Source: Maricaulis sp039978735 (GTDB lineage Bacteria > Pseudomonadota > Alphaproteobacteria > Caulobacterales > Maricaulaceae). Taken from it: 64,000 bases of DNA. The stretch is from the NCBI RefSeq assembly GCF_039978735.1, contig NZ_JBDWAS010000014.1, positions 1-64,000 on the forward strand. The letters run 5' to 3'. Positions within the stretch are counted from its first letter, which is position 1. Each line of letters starts with the position of its first letter. Below, piece by piece: positions 1 to 9,500 of the stretch. The notes beneath the pieces are model-generated. The model had not been told where the DNA came from. It saw nothing but the letters and a program-made list of their open reading frames with translations, and searched no databases. Position numbers and translations under genes: made by a program.

Positions 1-464
<464 letters not shown>

Positions 465-560
465 TTATGATGCTCATGCCCGGCGATCGCTTCGTCGGAC
501 AAAGCAAAGCAACACCTCAAAATACATCAGACATGTCTCTTCTTTTGGATCTAACGCGCT

Positions 561-678
561 GACCGGGTGGTTATTGCAGGGGGACCGCACCCGTTCCCAT
601 CCCGAACACGGCCGTTAAGACCCCTAGCGCCGATGGTACTGCGTCTCAAGGCGTGGGAGAGTAGGTCGCTGCCCGGTC
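561..678 (+). rRNA. rrf: 5S ribosomal RNA
   Basis: The closing helix GACCGGGT (561-568) pairs with GCCCGGTC (671-678), giving a 118-nt RNA with the conserved CCGAAC loop region and GGGAGAGTAGG near the 3' side. It follows 23S in the same direction and is the last gene of the rRNA operon. Confidence 0.95.
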
Positions 679-715
679 TGCCCGTTAGATCCCCCTCCAT
701 AACAATTCACAAATC

Positions 716-742
716 AACCGTCGCTTTCGCGGCGGTTTTTTT
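716..742 (+). terminator. rRNA operon rho-independent terminator
   Basis: A 9-bp stem (716-724 with 729-737, one G-T pair) with a TTTC loop is followed directly by a T run to 742. It lies 38 bases after 5S and ends the rRNA transcript. Confidence 0.9.
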
Positions 743-801
743 GTGCCCGGATTCCGGTGATTTGCGCCTGCGGATCCCGCGCCGGCCGGAGCCATTTCAC
801 C

Positions 802-842
802 GCATTTTCAGCAAAACCGGTGCCCACTTTTCCTGAAAATGC
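802..842. repeat. REP-like intergenic palindrome
   Basis: GCATTTTCAG (802-811) and CTGAAAATGC (833-842) are perfect 10-bp inverted arms around a core containing CCGGTGCCCACTTTTC. A nearly identical core sits inside the 60-bp repeats at 15050-15225, so both look like members of one palindromic repeat family. It lies between the rRNA terminator and the end of a minus-strand gene. Confidence 0.6.
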
Positions 843-855
843 TCCGGGCCCGCCG

Positions 856-1299
856 CTAACCGACCGCCTTCCGGAAATACCGCGACGTAGCGGTCACCGC
901 ATAGCCCTGCCGGATGTAGAAGGCGTGGGCGCCCTCCCGTTCCACACGCGAGGCCAGGCCGACGGACGCCAGGCCCAGCGCGCGTGCCATGGCTTCCGCT
1001 TCGCCCAGGAGAATCCGGCCCAGGCCGCGGCCGCGAATGGTCTCGTCGACGACGAGCGACTGCACCACCAGGCCGGAGCCGGTCTCGATCGACGGGCGCT
1101 CGTAGAAATGGATGAAGCCGGCCAGCGTTTTCGCGATCTGCGCGCCCCGCAGCCAGTGGCCACCGGTTTTACCAAGCCGGTCCATGCGCTGTTTCATCTC
1201 CGGCACAGTGGCTTCATAGCCCAGCTGCCGGTTCAGCTCGCACATGCGGGCGGCATCGTCTTCGTTCAGTGAACGGATGCGTATGTCTGTCGTGTTCAT
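856..1299 (-). CDS. GNAT family N-acetyltransferase
   Basis: This 147-residue protein has one GNAT domain, expected to move an acetyl group from acetyl-CoA to an unidentified amine in the cytoplasm. The acetyl-CoA binding motif A is seen as VDETIRGRGLGRILL around residues 85-100, followed by the typical ALGL and HAFYIRQGY segments of the C-terminal half. The start at 1299 (MNTTDIRIRS) fits the family; longer in-frame starts add low-complexity sequence unlike GNAT N-termini. It stands alone, reading toward the rRNA operon. The substrate cannot be told from sequence. Confidence 0.85.
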   Translation of the reverse strand: MNTTDIRIRSLNEDDAARMCELNRQLGYEATVPEMKQRMDRLGKTGGHWLRGAQIAKTLAGFIHFYERPSIETGSGLVVQSLVVDETIRGRGLGRILLGEAEAMARALGLASVGLASRVEREGAHAFYIRQGYAVTATSRYFRKAVG

Positions 1300-1495
1300 G
1301 AGCGAGCTATAGCATCGCCGGCGGCGCTCAGCGGGCGCAAATGGCAGACATCGGCGTATCCCGTTCCAACCACGCTGCATGCCGCGCGCATCCGGGAAGG
1401 GGGACGCGCAGCGACACCGTCCCGGCTTGCCGCAACATCCAAAACCGGCACCGCCCGCATCCAAGGGGCATAGATCCAGCCGATGCGAGACCGAC

Positions 1496-2611
1496 ATGCC
1501 TTTGACGACCTTCGCCCACGCAATCGCCGCCGCGGCGGCCCTGGCGTTCACCGCCCAGACCGGCGCGCAGACCGATGCCCCCGACCCTTACGCCGATGCC
1601 CGGGCCGTCATGGCCGGCGTCAACGAGATCGTCACGCCGAACGGCATCCAGGAGCTGATGACCGTCGAGCTCGGCGGCATGGAGCAGTGGATCTCGATCC
1701 GTGGCAGCGATCGCGACAATCCCGTCCTGCTTTTCCTGCATGGTGGTCCCGGTGCGCCGGAGATGGGGGTGGGCTGGGCCTTCCAGCGGCCCTGGGAAGA
1801 CTATTTCACCGTCGTGCAATGGGATCAGCGCGGCGGCGGCAAGACCTTCCGCCATAATGGCGAGGCGGCCAGCCGCGAGGGCCCGACGCGCGAGCGCATC
1901 GTGGCCGACACGGTCGAGCTGATGGCCTGGCTGCGCGAGCATCTCGGCCAGGAGCGCATCATCGTGGTCGGCCATTCCTGGGGCACGGTCGCCGGCTTCC
2001 AGGCCGCGATGGCCCGGCCGGACTGGGTGCATGCCTATGTCGGCATCGGCCAGATCGTCGATATGGACGAGAATGAACGCCGCAGCCATGAACTGACACT
2101 CGCGGCCGCCCGGGCCGACGGCAATGCCGAGGCGATCGCCGATCTCACCGCCATCGCGCCCTATCCGGGCGACACGCCGGTGACCTTCGAACGGATCGGT
2201 GCCGAGCGGGAATGGGCGGTTCACTATGGCGGGCTGGCCGCCTATCGCGACAATGCCGGCTTCTATTATCGCGCCCGCCGCCTGGCACCGGAATACGAAC
2301 AGGCCGACCGCGAGGCGGTCAATCCGGGCGGTATTCTGAGCGTGACGGCGCTGCTCGACGATCTGATGGCGGTGCGCCAGGGCGATGTGGAGCAGGTGGA
2401 CTTCCCGGTCGTCTTCTTCGCCGGCCGGCACGATCTCACCACGCCGTCAGATCTGGTCGAGGCCTGGTATCAACGTTTGGAGGCGCCGTCCAAGGAACTG
2501 GTCTGGTTCGAGCACTCCGCCCATCTCTCGCCGATCGAGGAACCGGGCCGCACGCTCGTCGCCCTGGTCGAACACGTGCTGCCGCTGACGCAGGAACAGC
2601 CCCAGCCTTGA
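1496..2611 (+). CDS. exported alpha/beta hydrolase, proline iminopeptidase-like
   Basis: This 371-residue alpha/beta-fold hydrolase begins with a probable signal peptide (hydrophobic, Ala-rich, to about residue 24), so it should act in the periplasm. The oxyanion-hole motif HGGPGAPEMG, the nucleophile elbow GHSWGT, an acid region AGRHDLTTP and a C-terminal His in HSAHLSP follow the order seen in prolyl aminopeptidase (S33) relatives. An N-terminal peptidase or esterase role is likely, but the substrate is not known. The start is chosen because it begins the signal peptide; the longer frame is arginine-rich and unlikely. It converges on the oxygenase gene 20 bases downstream. Confidence 0.85.
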   Translation: MPLTTFAHAIAAAAALAFTAQTGAQTDAPDPYADARAVMAGVNEIVTPNGIQELMTVELGGMEQWISIRGSDRDNPVLLFLHGGPGAPEMGVGWAFQRPWEDYFTVVQWDQRGGGKTFRHNGEAASREGPTRERIVADTVELMAWLREHLGQERIIVVGHSWGTVAGFQAAMARPDWVHAYVGIGQIVDMDENERRSHELTLAAARADGNAEAIADLTAIAPYPGDTPVTFERIGAEREWAVHYGGLAAYRDNAGFYYRARRLAPEYEQADREAVNPGGILSVTALLDDLMAVRQGDVEQVDFPVVFFAGRHDLTTPSDLVEAWYQRLEAPSKELVWFEHSAHLSPIEEPGRTLVALVEHVLPLTQEQPQP

Positions 2612-2631
2612 GCCCGGTCCCCCCGGCCAGT

Positions 2632-3867
2632 CTACGGGCGCTCCCTCAGCCACAGACTGGCCAGCACCTTCATGCCGGCGACCACCGGCTCGCCGGCATG
2701 AAGCGTGCGCTTGTCGCCGCGGCCTTCTGCATCGACATTGTCGAAACTCAGCGCATCGCCGCGCCCGCCGCTCCAGGCGATGTCGAGGCGCGCAAAGCGC
2801 GTCGCGCCGCCTTCATATTCCGCATTCAGCTTGACGAGACTGGTGGCGATCCGTTGGCCGCGCCGGGCCAGATCCGCGCTCGCCAGAGCGCCGTCCTCGG
2901 TCAGAAAGTCGAAATGCGACCGGTATTCCTCGCCCGGCCGGTAGACCAGCAGCGAGAGGGGCTCGCCCTGCTCGAAACCGGCCCCGGACAGGCGCGCCAT
3001 GCGCAGCTTGATCGCCCAGAGCACCAGATCCATGGCGGCATCGGGCAGGGTGGCCGTCAGCGAGCGCCGGTAGGGATCGGGCCGCGACTGGCCGGTTCCG
3101 GGATCGAAGATCCGCGCCGGCTGCAGGAAGGGCGCACCGCCGGCCGCGAGATAGTCGCACACCGCCGCCGGCAGGAAGCCGGCCTGCCGTACGATCCGCG
3201 GCGCCTCGCTCAGCGTCTCGCCGCCGGCTGGGGCCTGATCCAGGGCCGTCATCAGATCGTCCGGAAGCACAGCGGGCGCATCGGCATCCGCGGCCTCCGA
3301 GACGGGCAGGGCGTGCGTCGCCTGGATCAGGGCCGCCGCCAGCGGGTGGCCGGATTGAGCCAGGGCCGGGGCCAGCTGCCGGGCAATCGGAGCGACCCTG
3401 CCGCTCTCCTCGCCCAGGCGCAGAAGCGCCGCGATTGCGTGCCCCGAACCGGCCCGGGCGGCCTCTGCCAGCAGTGCTTCGGCAGGCTCCCTGTGCCCGG
3501 CGATCAGCGCCAGCAGGGCCAGCTCTGTCGTCGCGCCGGCATCGCCGGCCTCCCTGTCCTGGCGCCGCAACGCCAGCGCAGCCTCCGGAGCGGCCTCACA
3601 GCCGCGCCCGGCGGCGATCAGGAAGGCCAGGTGCCGGTTGCGCGCCGGGCTCGCCGGTGCCGCCTCCACAGCCCTGTACACCGCCTGTTCGATCCCCTCG
3701 GGTGCATCGGGCTGGCCGGACAGCTGCAGCAGGGCTCCCAGGGCGCGCGCATCGCCGTTCCGCACCGCCGCCGCCAGCGTGTCGATCGCGGCCGCAGGCT
3801 CGCCCCGGCGCCAGGCATCGAGGGCGCCGGCAACGGCATCGCCGGCCGGAGGGGAGGTCGCAGTCAT
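2632..3867 (-). CDS. prolyl 4-hydroxylase-like 2-oxoglutarate/Fe(II) oxygenase with helical-repeat N-terminus
   Basis: The 411-residue protein has two parts. Residues 1-200 are Ala/Leu-rich helices resembling Sel1/TPR-type repeats. About 210-411 form a P4Hc-type double-stranded beta-helix domain. The iron ligands H318 and D320 (SHFDF) and the distal H390 (RTLHAGEP) are present, with K400 placed to bind 2-oxoglutarate. It should hydroxylate a protein or small substrate using oxygen. The fusion to a repeat region suggests that substrates are chosen through protein contacts. No partner genes flank it. The family call is firm; the substrate is unknown. Confidence 0.85.
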   Translation of the reverse strand: MTATSPPAGDAVAGALDAWRRGEPAAAIDTLAAAVRNGDARALGALLQLSGQPDAPEGIEQAVYRAVEAAPASPARNRHLAFLIAAGRGCEAAPEAALALRRQDREAGDAGATTELALLALIAGHREPAEALLAEAARAGSGHAIAALLRLGEESGRVAPIARQLAPALAQSGHPLAAALIQATHALPVSEAADADAPAVLPDDLMTALDQAPAGGETLSEAPRIVRQAGFLPAAVCDYLAAGGAPFLQPARIFDPGTGQSRPDPYRRSLTATLPDAAMDLVLWAIKLRMARLSGAGFEQGEPLSLLVYRPGEEYRSHFDFLTEDGALASADLARRGQRIATSLVKLNAEYEGGATRFARLDIAWSGGRGDALSFDNVDAEGRGDKRTLHAGEPVVAGMKVLASLWLRERP

Positions 3868-3918
3868 GGCAGGATGTTAGGCCATGATCGCGGACGCAGG
3901 TAAAGCGCAGCTGGCTGG

Positions 3919-3947
3919 TTGACGACACATCAGTGTCATCCTACATA
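3919..3947 (+). promoter_or_regulatory. sigma70-type promoter of the initiator tRNA gene
   Basis: The -35 box TTGACG (3919-3924) is separated by 17 bases from the -10 box TACATA (3942-3947). Transcription would begin near 3954, about 35 bases before the tRNA. Confidence 0.65.
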
Positions 3948-3988
3948 CGCGCCTCCCCACGGCACTCCGGTTCCGCGGGCCATCCTGA

Positions 3989-4065
<77 letters not shown>

Positions 4066-4072
4066 AAAAGAA

Positions 4073-4101
4073 AGCCCCGGTCTTGCGACCGGGGCTTTTT
4101 G
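4073..4101 (+). terminator. terminator of the initiator tRNA gene
   Basis: A 9-bp stem AGCCCCGGT/ACCGGGGCT (4073-4081, 4088-4096) is followed by a T run. It begins 8 bases after the encoded CCA. Confidence 0.9.
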
Positions 4102-4153
4102 TTTCGTCAAACCGCAGGGGTGAACTGGGAGGCCCACCCGGCTCTCGATCTGG

Positions 4154-4399
4154 TTAGTCGATCGTGTCCGGCGGCGGAGTCTCGCCACCCCGGGGAACAA
4201 AATAGACCTGGATCAACAGGTACTGGCCGAGGAGCGGATCGTATTCGTAGACGTAGCAGATGTCCTGAATCGAATTGTGCGCTTCACACTCGGTGAAGGT
4301 GTCCGGGACCTGGGCCTGAGCCACACCGGGCAGTGTTGAAAACGCAAGCGCGGCGGCCGCGCCCAGTGTGACCGACTTCAGGAAAGGTATCTTTTTCAT
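4154..4399 (-). CDS. small secreted protein of unknown function
   Basis: This 81-residue protein starts with a clear signal peptide (MKKIPFLKSVTLGAAAALAF, cut after AQA). The mature part of about 52 residues has two cysteines (C in TECEA and DICYV) that could form a disulfide, and several aromatic residues. I do not recognise a family. The start at 4399 is the one that begins the signal peptide; the longer frame adds an Arg-rich stretch. It faces the tRNA terminator and is followed upstream by the TetR gene on the same strand, about 190 bases away, so it is probably a separate unit. Confidence 0.65.
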   Translation of the reverse strand: MKKIPFLKSVTLGAAAALAFSTLPGVAQAQVPDTFTECEAHNSIQDICYVYEYDPLLGQYLLIQVYFVPRGGETPPPDTID

Positions 4400-4592
4400 G
4401 CATGTACCCCGATTGTAAGGGCGCGTTTGTATGCGCCACGATGCTTGTAATTTAAAATGGCGACTGAGTCGCATTGCGATCATAGGTGGCGACTTTGCTT
4501 CCACGCAAGTCCGACGTCGGCGAAGTTGGCTGCAATGCGGGTGTCGCGCCGTTGACGGCACGCGTGCAGCTGGGGCGTCAACGCCGCCCCGC

Positions 4593-5174
4593 CTACAACT
4601 CCGCCAGGCTCAATTCCACCTGTTCCATGATCCGCTGGCGGACGCGGGTGCGCAGGTCGGGGTCCTTGGCGAGGTCGCCCCACATGGTGCGGTTCATGAT
4701 GTGACCGACGATGAGGGCGCCGAGCATGCGGGCGCGCAGCTCCGTGTGGGGCCCGGTCAGCGCGGCGGCGACGGGGCGGTCGCAGCGCTCGAAAATCACG
4801 GCGCGGACCATGTCGGCCGCGGTCGCCGAGGCGATCGAGTTGAGCATGATCAGGAAGTCCTCGACGGTGTTCTCGTCGTCCGGTTCCTCCACGATCATGT
4901 CGGCAATGCGCGTTGAAAGCGTTGCGATATCGCCGGTGAAGAGATCGCCGATGCGCTCGATCTTCTCCGGCCGGTTCAGTACGGCGGCGAACAGGTCTTC
5001 CTTCGAACCGAAATAACGCGAGACCAGGGCAGGGTCGACGCCGGCATCCGATGCGATCTCCCGGATTCCCACCGTGTCGTAGCTGGCCCGGGCAAAGCGG
5101 CCGCGTGCGGCGGCCAGGATTGCGGCCTTGGTGGCTTCGGCATTGCGAGGCCGGGGTGGATAAATAGCTACCAT
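4593..5174 (-). CDS. TetR/AcrR family transcriptional repressor
   Basis: The 193-residue protein has an N-terminal TetR helix-turn-helix (about residues 15-60: ILAAARGRFA, VGIREIASDAGVDPALVSRYFGSKEDLF) and a C-terminal helical ligand domain. It is divergent from the RND adaptor/pump pair at 5308-9728, the usual layout for a local repressor released by a pump substrate. The ATG at 5174 was chosen because a GAGA stretch lies upstream; an in-frame GTG at 5189 would add five residues. Ligand unknown. Confidence 0.9.
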   Translation of the reverse strand: MVAIYPPRPRNAEATKAAILAAARGRFARASYDTVGIREIASDAGVDPALVSRYFGSKEDLFAAVLNRPEKIERIGDLFTGDIATLSTRIADMIVEEPDDENTVEDFLIMLNSIASATAADMVRAVIFERCDRPVAAALTGPHTELRARMLGALIVGHIMNRTMWGDLAKDPDLRTRVRQRIMEQVELSLAEL

Positions 5175-5200
5175 GCGAATTTTTCTCACACTGCCGGGTT

Positions 5201-5241
5201 GTCATCACCTGTTGACTTACTACATTCCGGCCAGATTTTAC
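5201..5241 (+). promoter_or_regulatory. candidate promoter and TetR operator of the RND pair
   Basis: A TTGACT -35 box (5212-5217) is followed after 17-18 bases by the weak -10 candidate ATTTTAC (5235-5241). The -35 box overlaps an imperfect 16-bp palindrome at 5201-5216 (six of eight pairs match), which would suit a TetR dimer. The role of the palindrome is inferred from position only. Confidence 0.4.
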
Positions 5242-5307
5242 ACTTGGAGGACGTGGCACCGCCGGCCCGGCGGCATGCGCGTCCGTTTTCGTCTGCAGGA
5301 TTGATCC

Positions 5308-6498
5308 ATGGCGCGCCTATTTTCCAACACCACCGGTGTCCTCCTTGTTTCGGCCATTCTCCTGACGGCCTGCGGCGGCGGGCAGCAGCAGGGCCAGATG
5401 CCGGCGCCCCAGGTCGATGTCGCAACACCGCTCGTCGAACGGGTCGCCGACTGGGACGAGTTTACCGGCCGTTTCGAGTCGCCGGAGCATGTCGATGTGC
5501 GGGCCCGTGTCAGCGGCTATCTTGAAGCCGTCCATTTTGAAGATGGGGCCGAGGTGGAGGCAGGGCAACGCCTGTTCACCATCGACGCACGTCCCTTCCA
5601 GGCGGAACTGGCTGCTGCACAAGGCCGTCTGACCCAGGCGCGCGCCGAATTGTCCCAGGTGCGCACCGATCTGGAACGCGCCGAACGCCTGATCGAATCG
5701 CGCACCATCTCCCAGGAGGCGGTGGAGCAGCGCCGCACGGCCGTCAGCACGGCGGAAGCCGCGGTGGCCTCTGCCCGGGCCCAGGTCGAGGTGCAGCAGC
5801 TGAACCTGGAATTCACCGAGGTTACCGCGCCGATCTCCGGTCATGCCTCGGCCCGCCAGGTCGATCCGGGCAATCTGGTTTCCGGCGGCAATTCAGCCGG
5901 CGATGTGCTGACCACGATCGTCAGCTCCGACCCGATCCATTTCGAGTTCGATGCCTCCGAAGCCGTCTATCTGCGTTATCAGCGCCTTCCGGCGACGGAT
6001 GAGGGGGCGCCGGTCGAGGTGCGCCTGCAGGACGAGACCGGCTTCGAACGCCGCGGCGTGATCGTCTTTGCCGACAATGCCATCAACCCCAATACCGGCA
6101 CGATCCACATGCGCGCCAGCGTGCCCAATCCGGACGGTCTCATCCGTCCGGGCATGCTGGGCACGGCCCGGGTGCGCGGCAGCGCGCCCTATGAGGCGAT
6201 GCTGTTGCCGCAGACGGCGATCCTGTCCGACGGCTCGCGCCGGATCGTCTATGTCGTGAACGACCAGAATATCGTGGAGACCCGCAATATCGTCCAGGGG
6301 CCGCTGAGCGGCAGTCTGCGCGTCATCCGCGACGGTCTGGAACCGGGCGACCGGGTGATCGTGAACGGTCTCCTGCGGGCCCGTCCGGGCGCCGAAGTCG
6401 TGCCCCAGGACACCGAGATTTCCCGTGCCGCTCCGGCCCGGGGCGGTGCCGCCTTCATTGAATCCCAGCCGGCCACGAGCGCCCAGCCCGTCGACTGA
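5308..6498 (+). CDS. RND efflux periplasmic adaptor lipoprotein (MFP, AcrA-like)
   Basis: This 396-residue adaptor starts with a lipoprotein signal (LLTAC, lipidated Cys near residue 22), so it should be anchored in the inner membrane facing the periplasm. The barrel-sandwich/lipoyl halves (VDVRARVSGYLEAVHFEDG and LEFTEVTAPISGHA), an alpha-hairpin between them (about residues 95-150) and the beta-barrel domain are in AcrA order. It lies 35 bases before the pump gene and is surely co-transcribed. No outer-membrane channel gene is present, so the complex probably uses one encoded elsewhere. Confidence 0.93.
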   Translation: MARLFSNTTGVLLVSAILLTACGGGQQQGQMPAPQVDVATPLVERVADWDEFTGRFESPEHVDVRARVSGYLEAVHFEDGAEVEAGQRLFTIDARPFQAELAAAQGRLTQARAELSQVRTDLERAERLIESRTISQEAVEQRRTAVSTAEAAVASARAQVEVQQLNLEFTEVTAPISGHASARQVDPGNLVSGGNSAGDVLTTIVSSDPIHFEFDASEAVYLRYQRLPATDEGAPVEVRLQDETGFERRGVIVFADNAINPNTGTIHMRASVPNPDGLIRPGMLGTARVRGSAPYEAMLLPQTAILSDGSRRIVYVVNDQNIVETRNIVQGPLSGSLRVIRDGLEPGDRVIVNGLLRARPGAEVVPQDTEISRAAPARGGAAFIESQPATSAQPVD

Positions 6499-6533
6499 TC
6501 CCGTCCACAGCTGCGCGGAAGAAAGCCTCCCTC

Positions 6534-9500
6534 ATGCGCCTGTCCCATTTCTTTATCGACCGACCGATCTTCGCCCTGGTGATCTCGGTCATCGTCACGC
6601 TGCTGGGTATTTTCGCCTATCCGCAGCTGCCGCTTTCGCAATATCCCGAGATCGCCCCGCCGACGGTGGCGATCACGGCTGCCTATCCCGGCGCCACCGC
6701 CGAGGACGTCGCCGAACAGGTCGCTGCACCGCTGGAGCAGGAGATCAACGGCGTCGAGGGCATGCTCTACATGACCTCCTCCTCGACGGCGGACGGCATG
6801 GTGCAGATCTCCGTCACCTTCCAGCCGGGCACCGATATCGATACCGCCCAGGTGAAGGTGCAGAACCGGGTCAACCGGGCCGAGCCGCGTCTGCCTGAAA
6901 TCGTCCGCCAGACCGGTGTGTCGGTGGAGGCCCAGTCCACCGGCTTCCTGCTGATCCTGTCGCTGCGCTCGACGGACGGCACGCTGGATACCGATTATAT
7001 CGGCAATTACGCCAATACCCGGGTGCGCGACCGCCTGCTGCGCCTGGACGGTGTCGGCGATGTGCAGGTTTTCGGTGCCGGCAATTATTCCATGCGGGTC
7101 TGGATCGATCCCGACCGCGCCGCTGCCCACGGCCTGACGGCCAGCGATGTCGTCGCCGCCCTGCGCGAGCAGAACATCCAGGCGACCGGCGGCATTCTCG
7201 GCCAGCCGCCCTATGGCGCCGGCGATGCGCCCTCCTTCCAGGTGCCTGTGCAGGTGCGTGGCCGCCTGATCGAGGCCGAGGAGTTCGGCAATGTCGTGGT
7301 GCGCCGGAACGAAGACGGCGCCGTCACGCGGCTGGAGGATGTCGCGCGGGTCGAACTGGGCACCGAGACCTATCTCGTGCGCGGTTATTTCGACCAGCGG
7401 CCCGGCGTCGCCATGGCGATCATCCAGCAGCCCGGCGCCAATGCGCTGAACACGGCCTCGGCCGTGCTCCGGGAAATCGAGGCCGCCGAGGCCGAATTCC
7501 CCGAGGGCATGGACTACATCATCCCCTACAACCCGACCGAATTCGTCGAGGCCTCGGTGCACGCCGTGCAGCGCACGCTGATCGAGGCGGTCTTCCTGGT
7601 CGTGCTGGTGATCATCGTCTTCCTGCAGACCTGGCGGGCGGCCCTGATCCCGATCATCGCCATCCCGGTCTCCATTGTCGGCGTCTTCGCCGTGCAGCTG
7701 GCGCTGGGCTTCTCGATCAACTCGCTCTCCCTCTTCGCCATGGTGCTGGCCGTCGGCATCGTCGTCGACGACGCGATCGTGGTGGTGGAAAACGTCGAAC
7801 GTCTGATCCGCGAGGGGAATTCGCCGCGTATCGCAGCCCGCAAGTCGATGACGGAGGTCGGCGGCGCGCTGATCGCCATGTCGCTGGTGCTGATCTCGGT
7901 CTTCATTCCGACCGCTTTCATGGGCGGCATTCCGGGGATTTTCTATCGCCAGTTCGCCGTTGCCATCGCGACCGCCGCGATCATCTCGCTGGTCGTGTCG
8001 CTGACACTCAGCCCGGCGCTCTGCGCCCTGCTGCTGAAGCCGCACAAGTCCGACGCCCATGACGCCCGGCCGGGTCCGCTGGCCCCGCTGCGCTTTGCGG
8101 CGCGACAGTTCAATAACGGTTTTGCATGGCTATCGGACAGTTATGGGGCCGTTGTGTCACGCCTTGTGCGCATGATTGTCATCGTCCTGATTGCCTATGC
8201 GGGCCTTCTGGCGCTCACCGGCTGGCGCCTGTCGGAGACCCCGACCGGCTTCATCCCGGACCAGGACCAGGGCTTCCTGATCGGTATTGTGCAATTGCCG
8301 CCCGGCGCATCCCTGGAACGCACCGACGAAGTCATGGCCCGTGTCCAGAGCGCGGTCGCCGAGACCGAGGGCGTGGACGGCATGGCGGCGATTGTCGGCC
8401 TCGACGGGGCAACCTTCTCGCTCAACTCGTCCGGCTCGACCATGTTCATCCGGCTCGATCCGATCGAGGAACGCCAGGGGCATCCGGGCATGTCGGCGCA
8501 GGAATTGTCCATGCAGCTGACCGGCATGCTGGCCCAGATCGTGCCGGAAGGCCGGGCCTTCATCATCGCACCGCCTCCGGTACAGGGGCTGGGCAATGGC
8601 GGCGGTTTCAAGGTGATCGTCCAGGACCGCACGGGCCAGGGGCTGAACACGCTGGGCCAGGTGGCCTGGCAGATCATCGGCGCCGCCAACCAGGACCCGC
8701 GCCTGACCCAGGTCTTCACCGACTTCTCGACCGACTCGCCGCGCGTCCGCGTCGATGTCGATCGCGACCGGGCCCAGCGCCTGGGTGTCGATCCGGCGTC
8801 GGTCTATTCCGCACTCGGCACCTATCTCGGCTCGACCTATGTGAACGACTTCAACTATCAGGGCCGCACCTATCGCGTGACCGCCCAGGCCGAAGCCGAA
8901 GCCCGGGACGATATCGCCGATATCGGCCGGCTGCGGGTCAGCGGCCGGGATGGCGAACTGGTACCGATCGCCTCGGTGGCATCGATCACCACCGAATCCG
9001 GACCGGTCCGTGTCGTGCGGCACAACAACTTCACGGCCGTGGAAATCCAGGGCCAGGCCATGCCGGGCGTAGCCTCGGGCACGGCGCTGGACGCGATGGA
9101 GGACATCCTCGAAGCCAACCTGCCGCCGGGCTTCGGCTATGAGTGGACCGAGATCGCCTATCAGGAAAAGGCGGCCGGCGACTCCGGCCTGATGATCTTC
9201 GCCTTCGCGGTGGTGTTCGTCTTCCTGGTGCTGGCCGCTCAGTACGAGGCCTTCACCTTGCCCTGGGCGGTGATCTTCATCGTGCCGATGTGTATCCTGG
9301 CAGCGATGGTCGGCATCAACCTGACGGGTCTGGACAACAATATCCTCACCCAGGTCGGGCTGATCGTGCTGATCGCCCTGGCGGCCAAGAACGCGATCCT
9401 GCTGGTCGAGTTCGCCCGCCAGGCCGAGGACGAGGCCGGCAGCGACCGCTTCAAGGCTGCGGCCCAGGCCGCCCGGATCCGCCTGCGGCCGATCCTGATG

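Noticed and set aside
6249..8060. Long frame opposite the RND pump
   Set aside because: Asp/His/Arg-rich shadow of a certain gene, no ribosome site.
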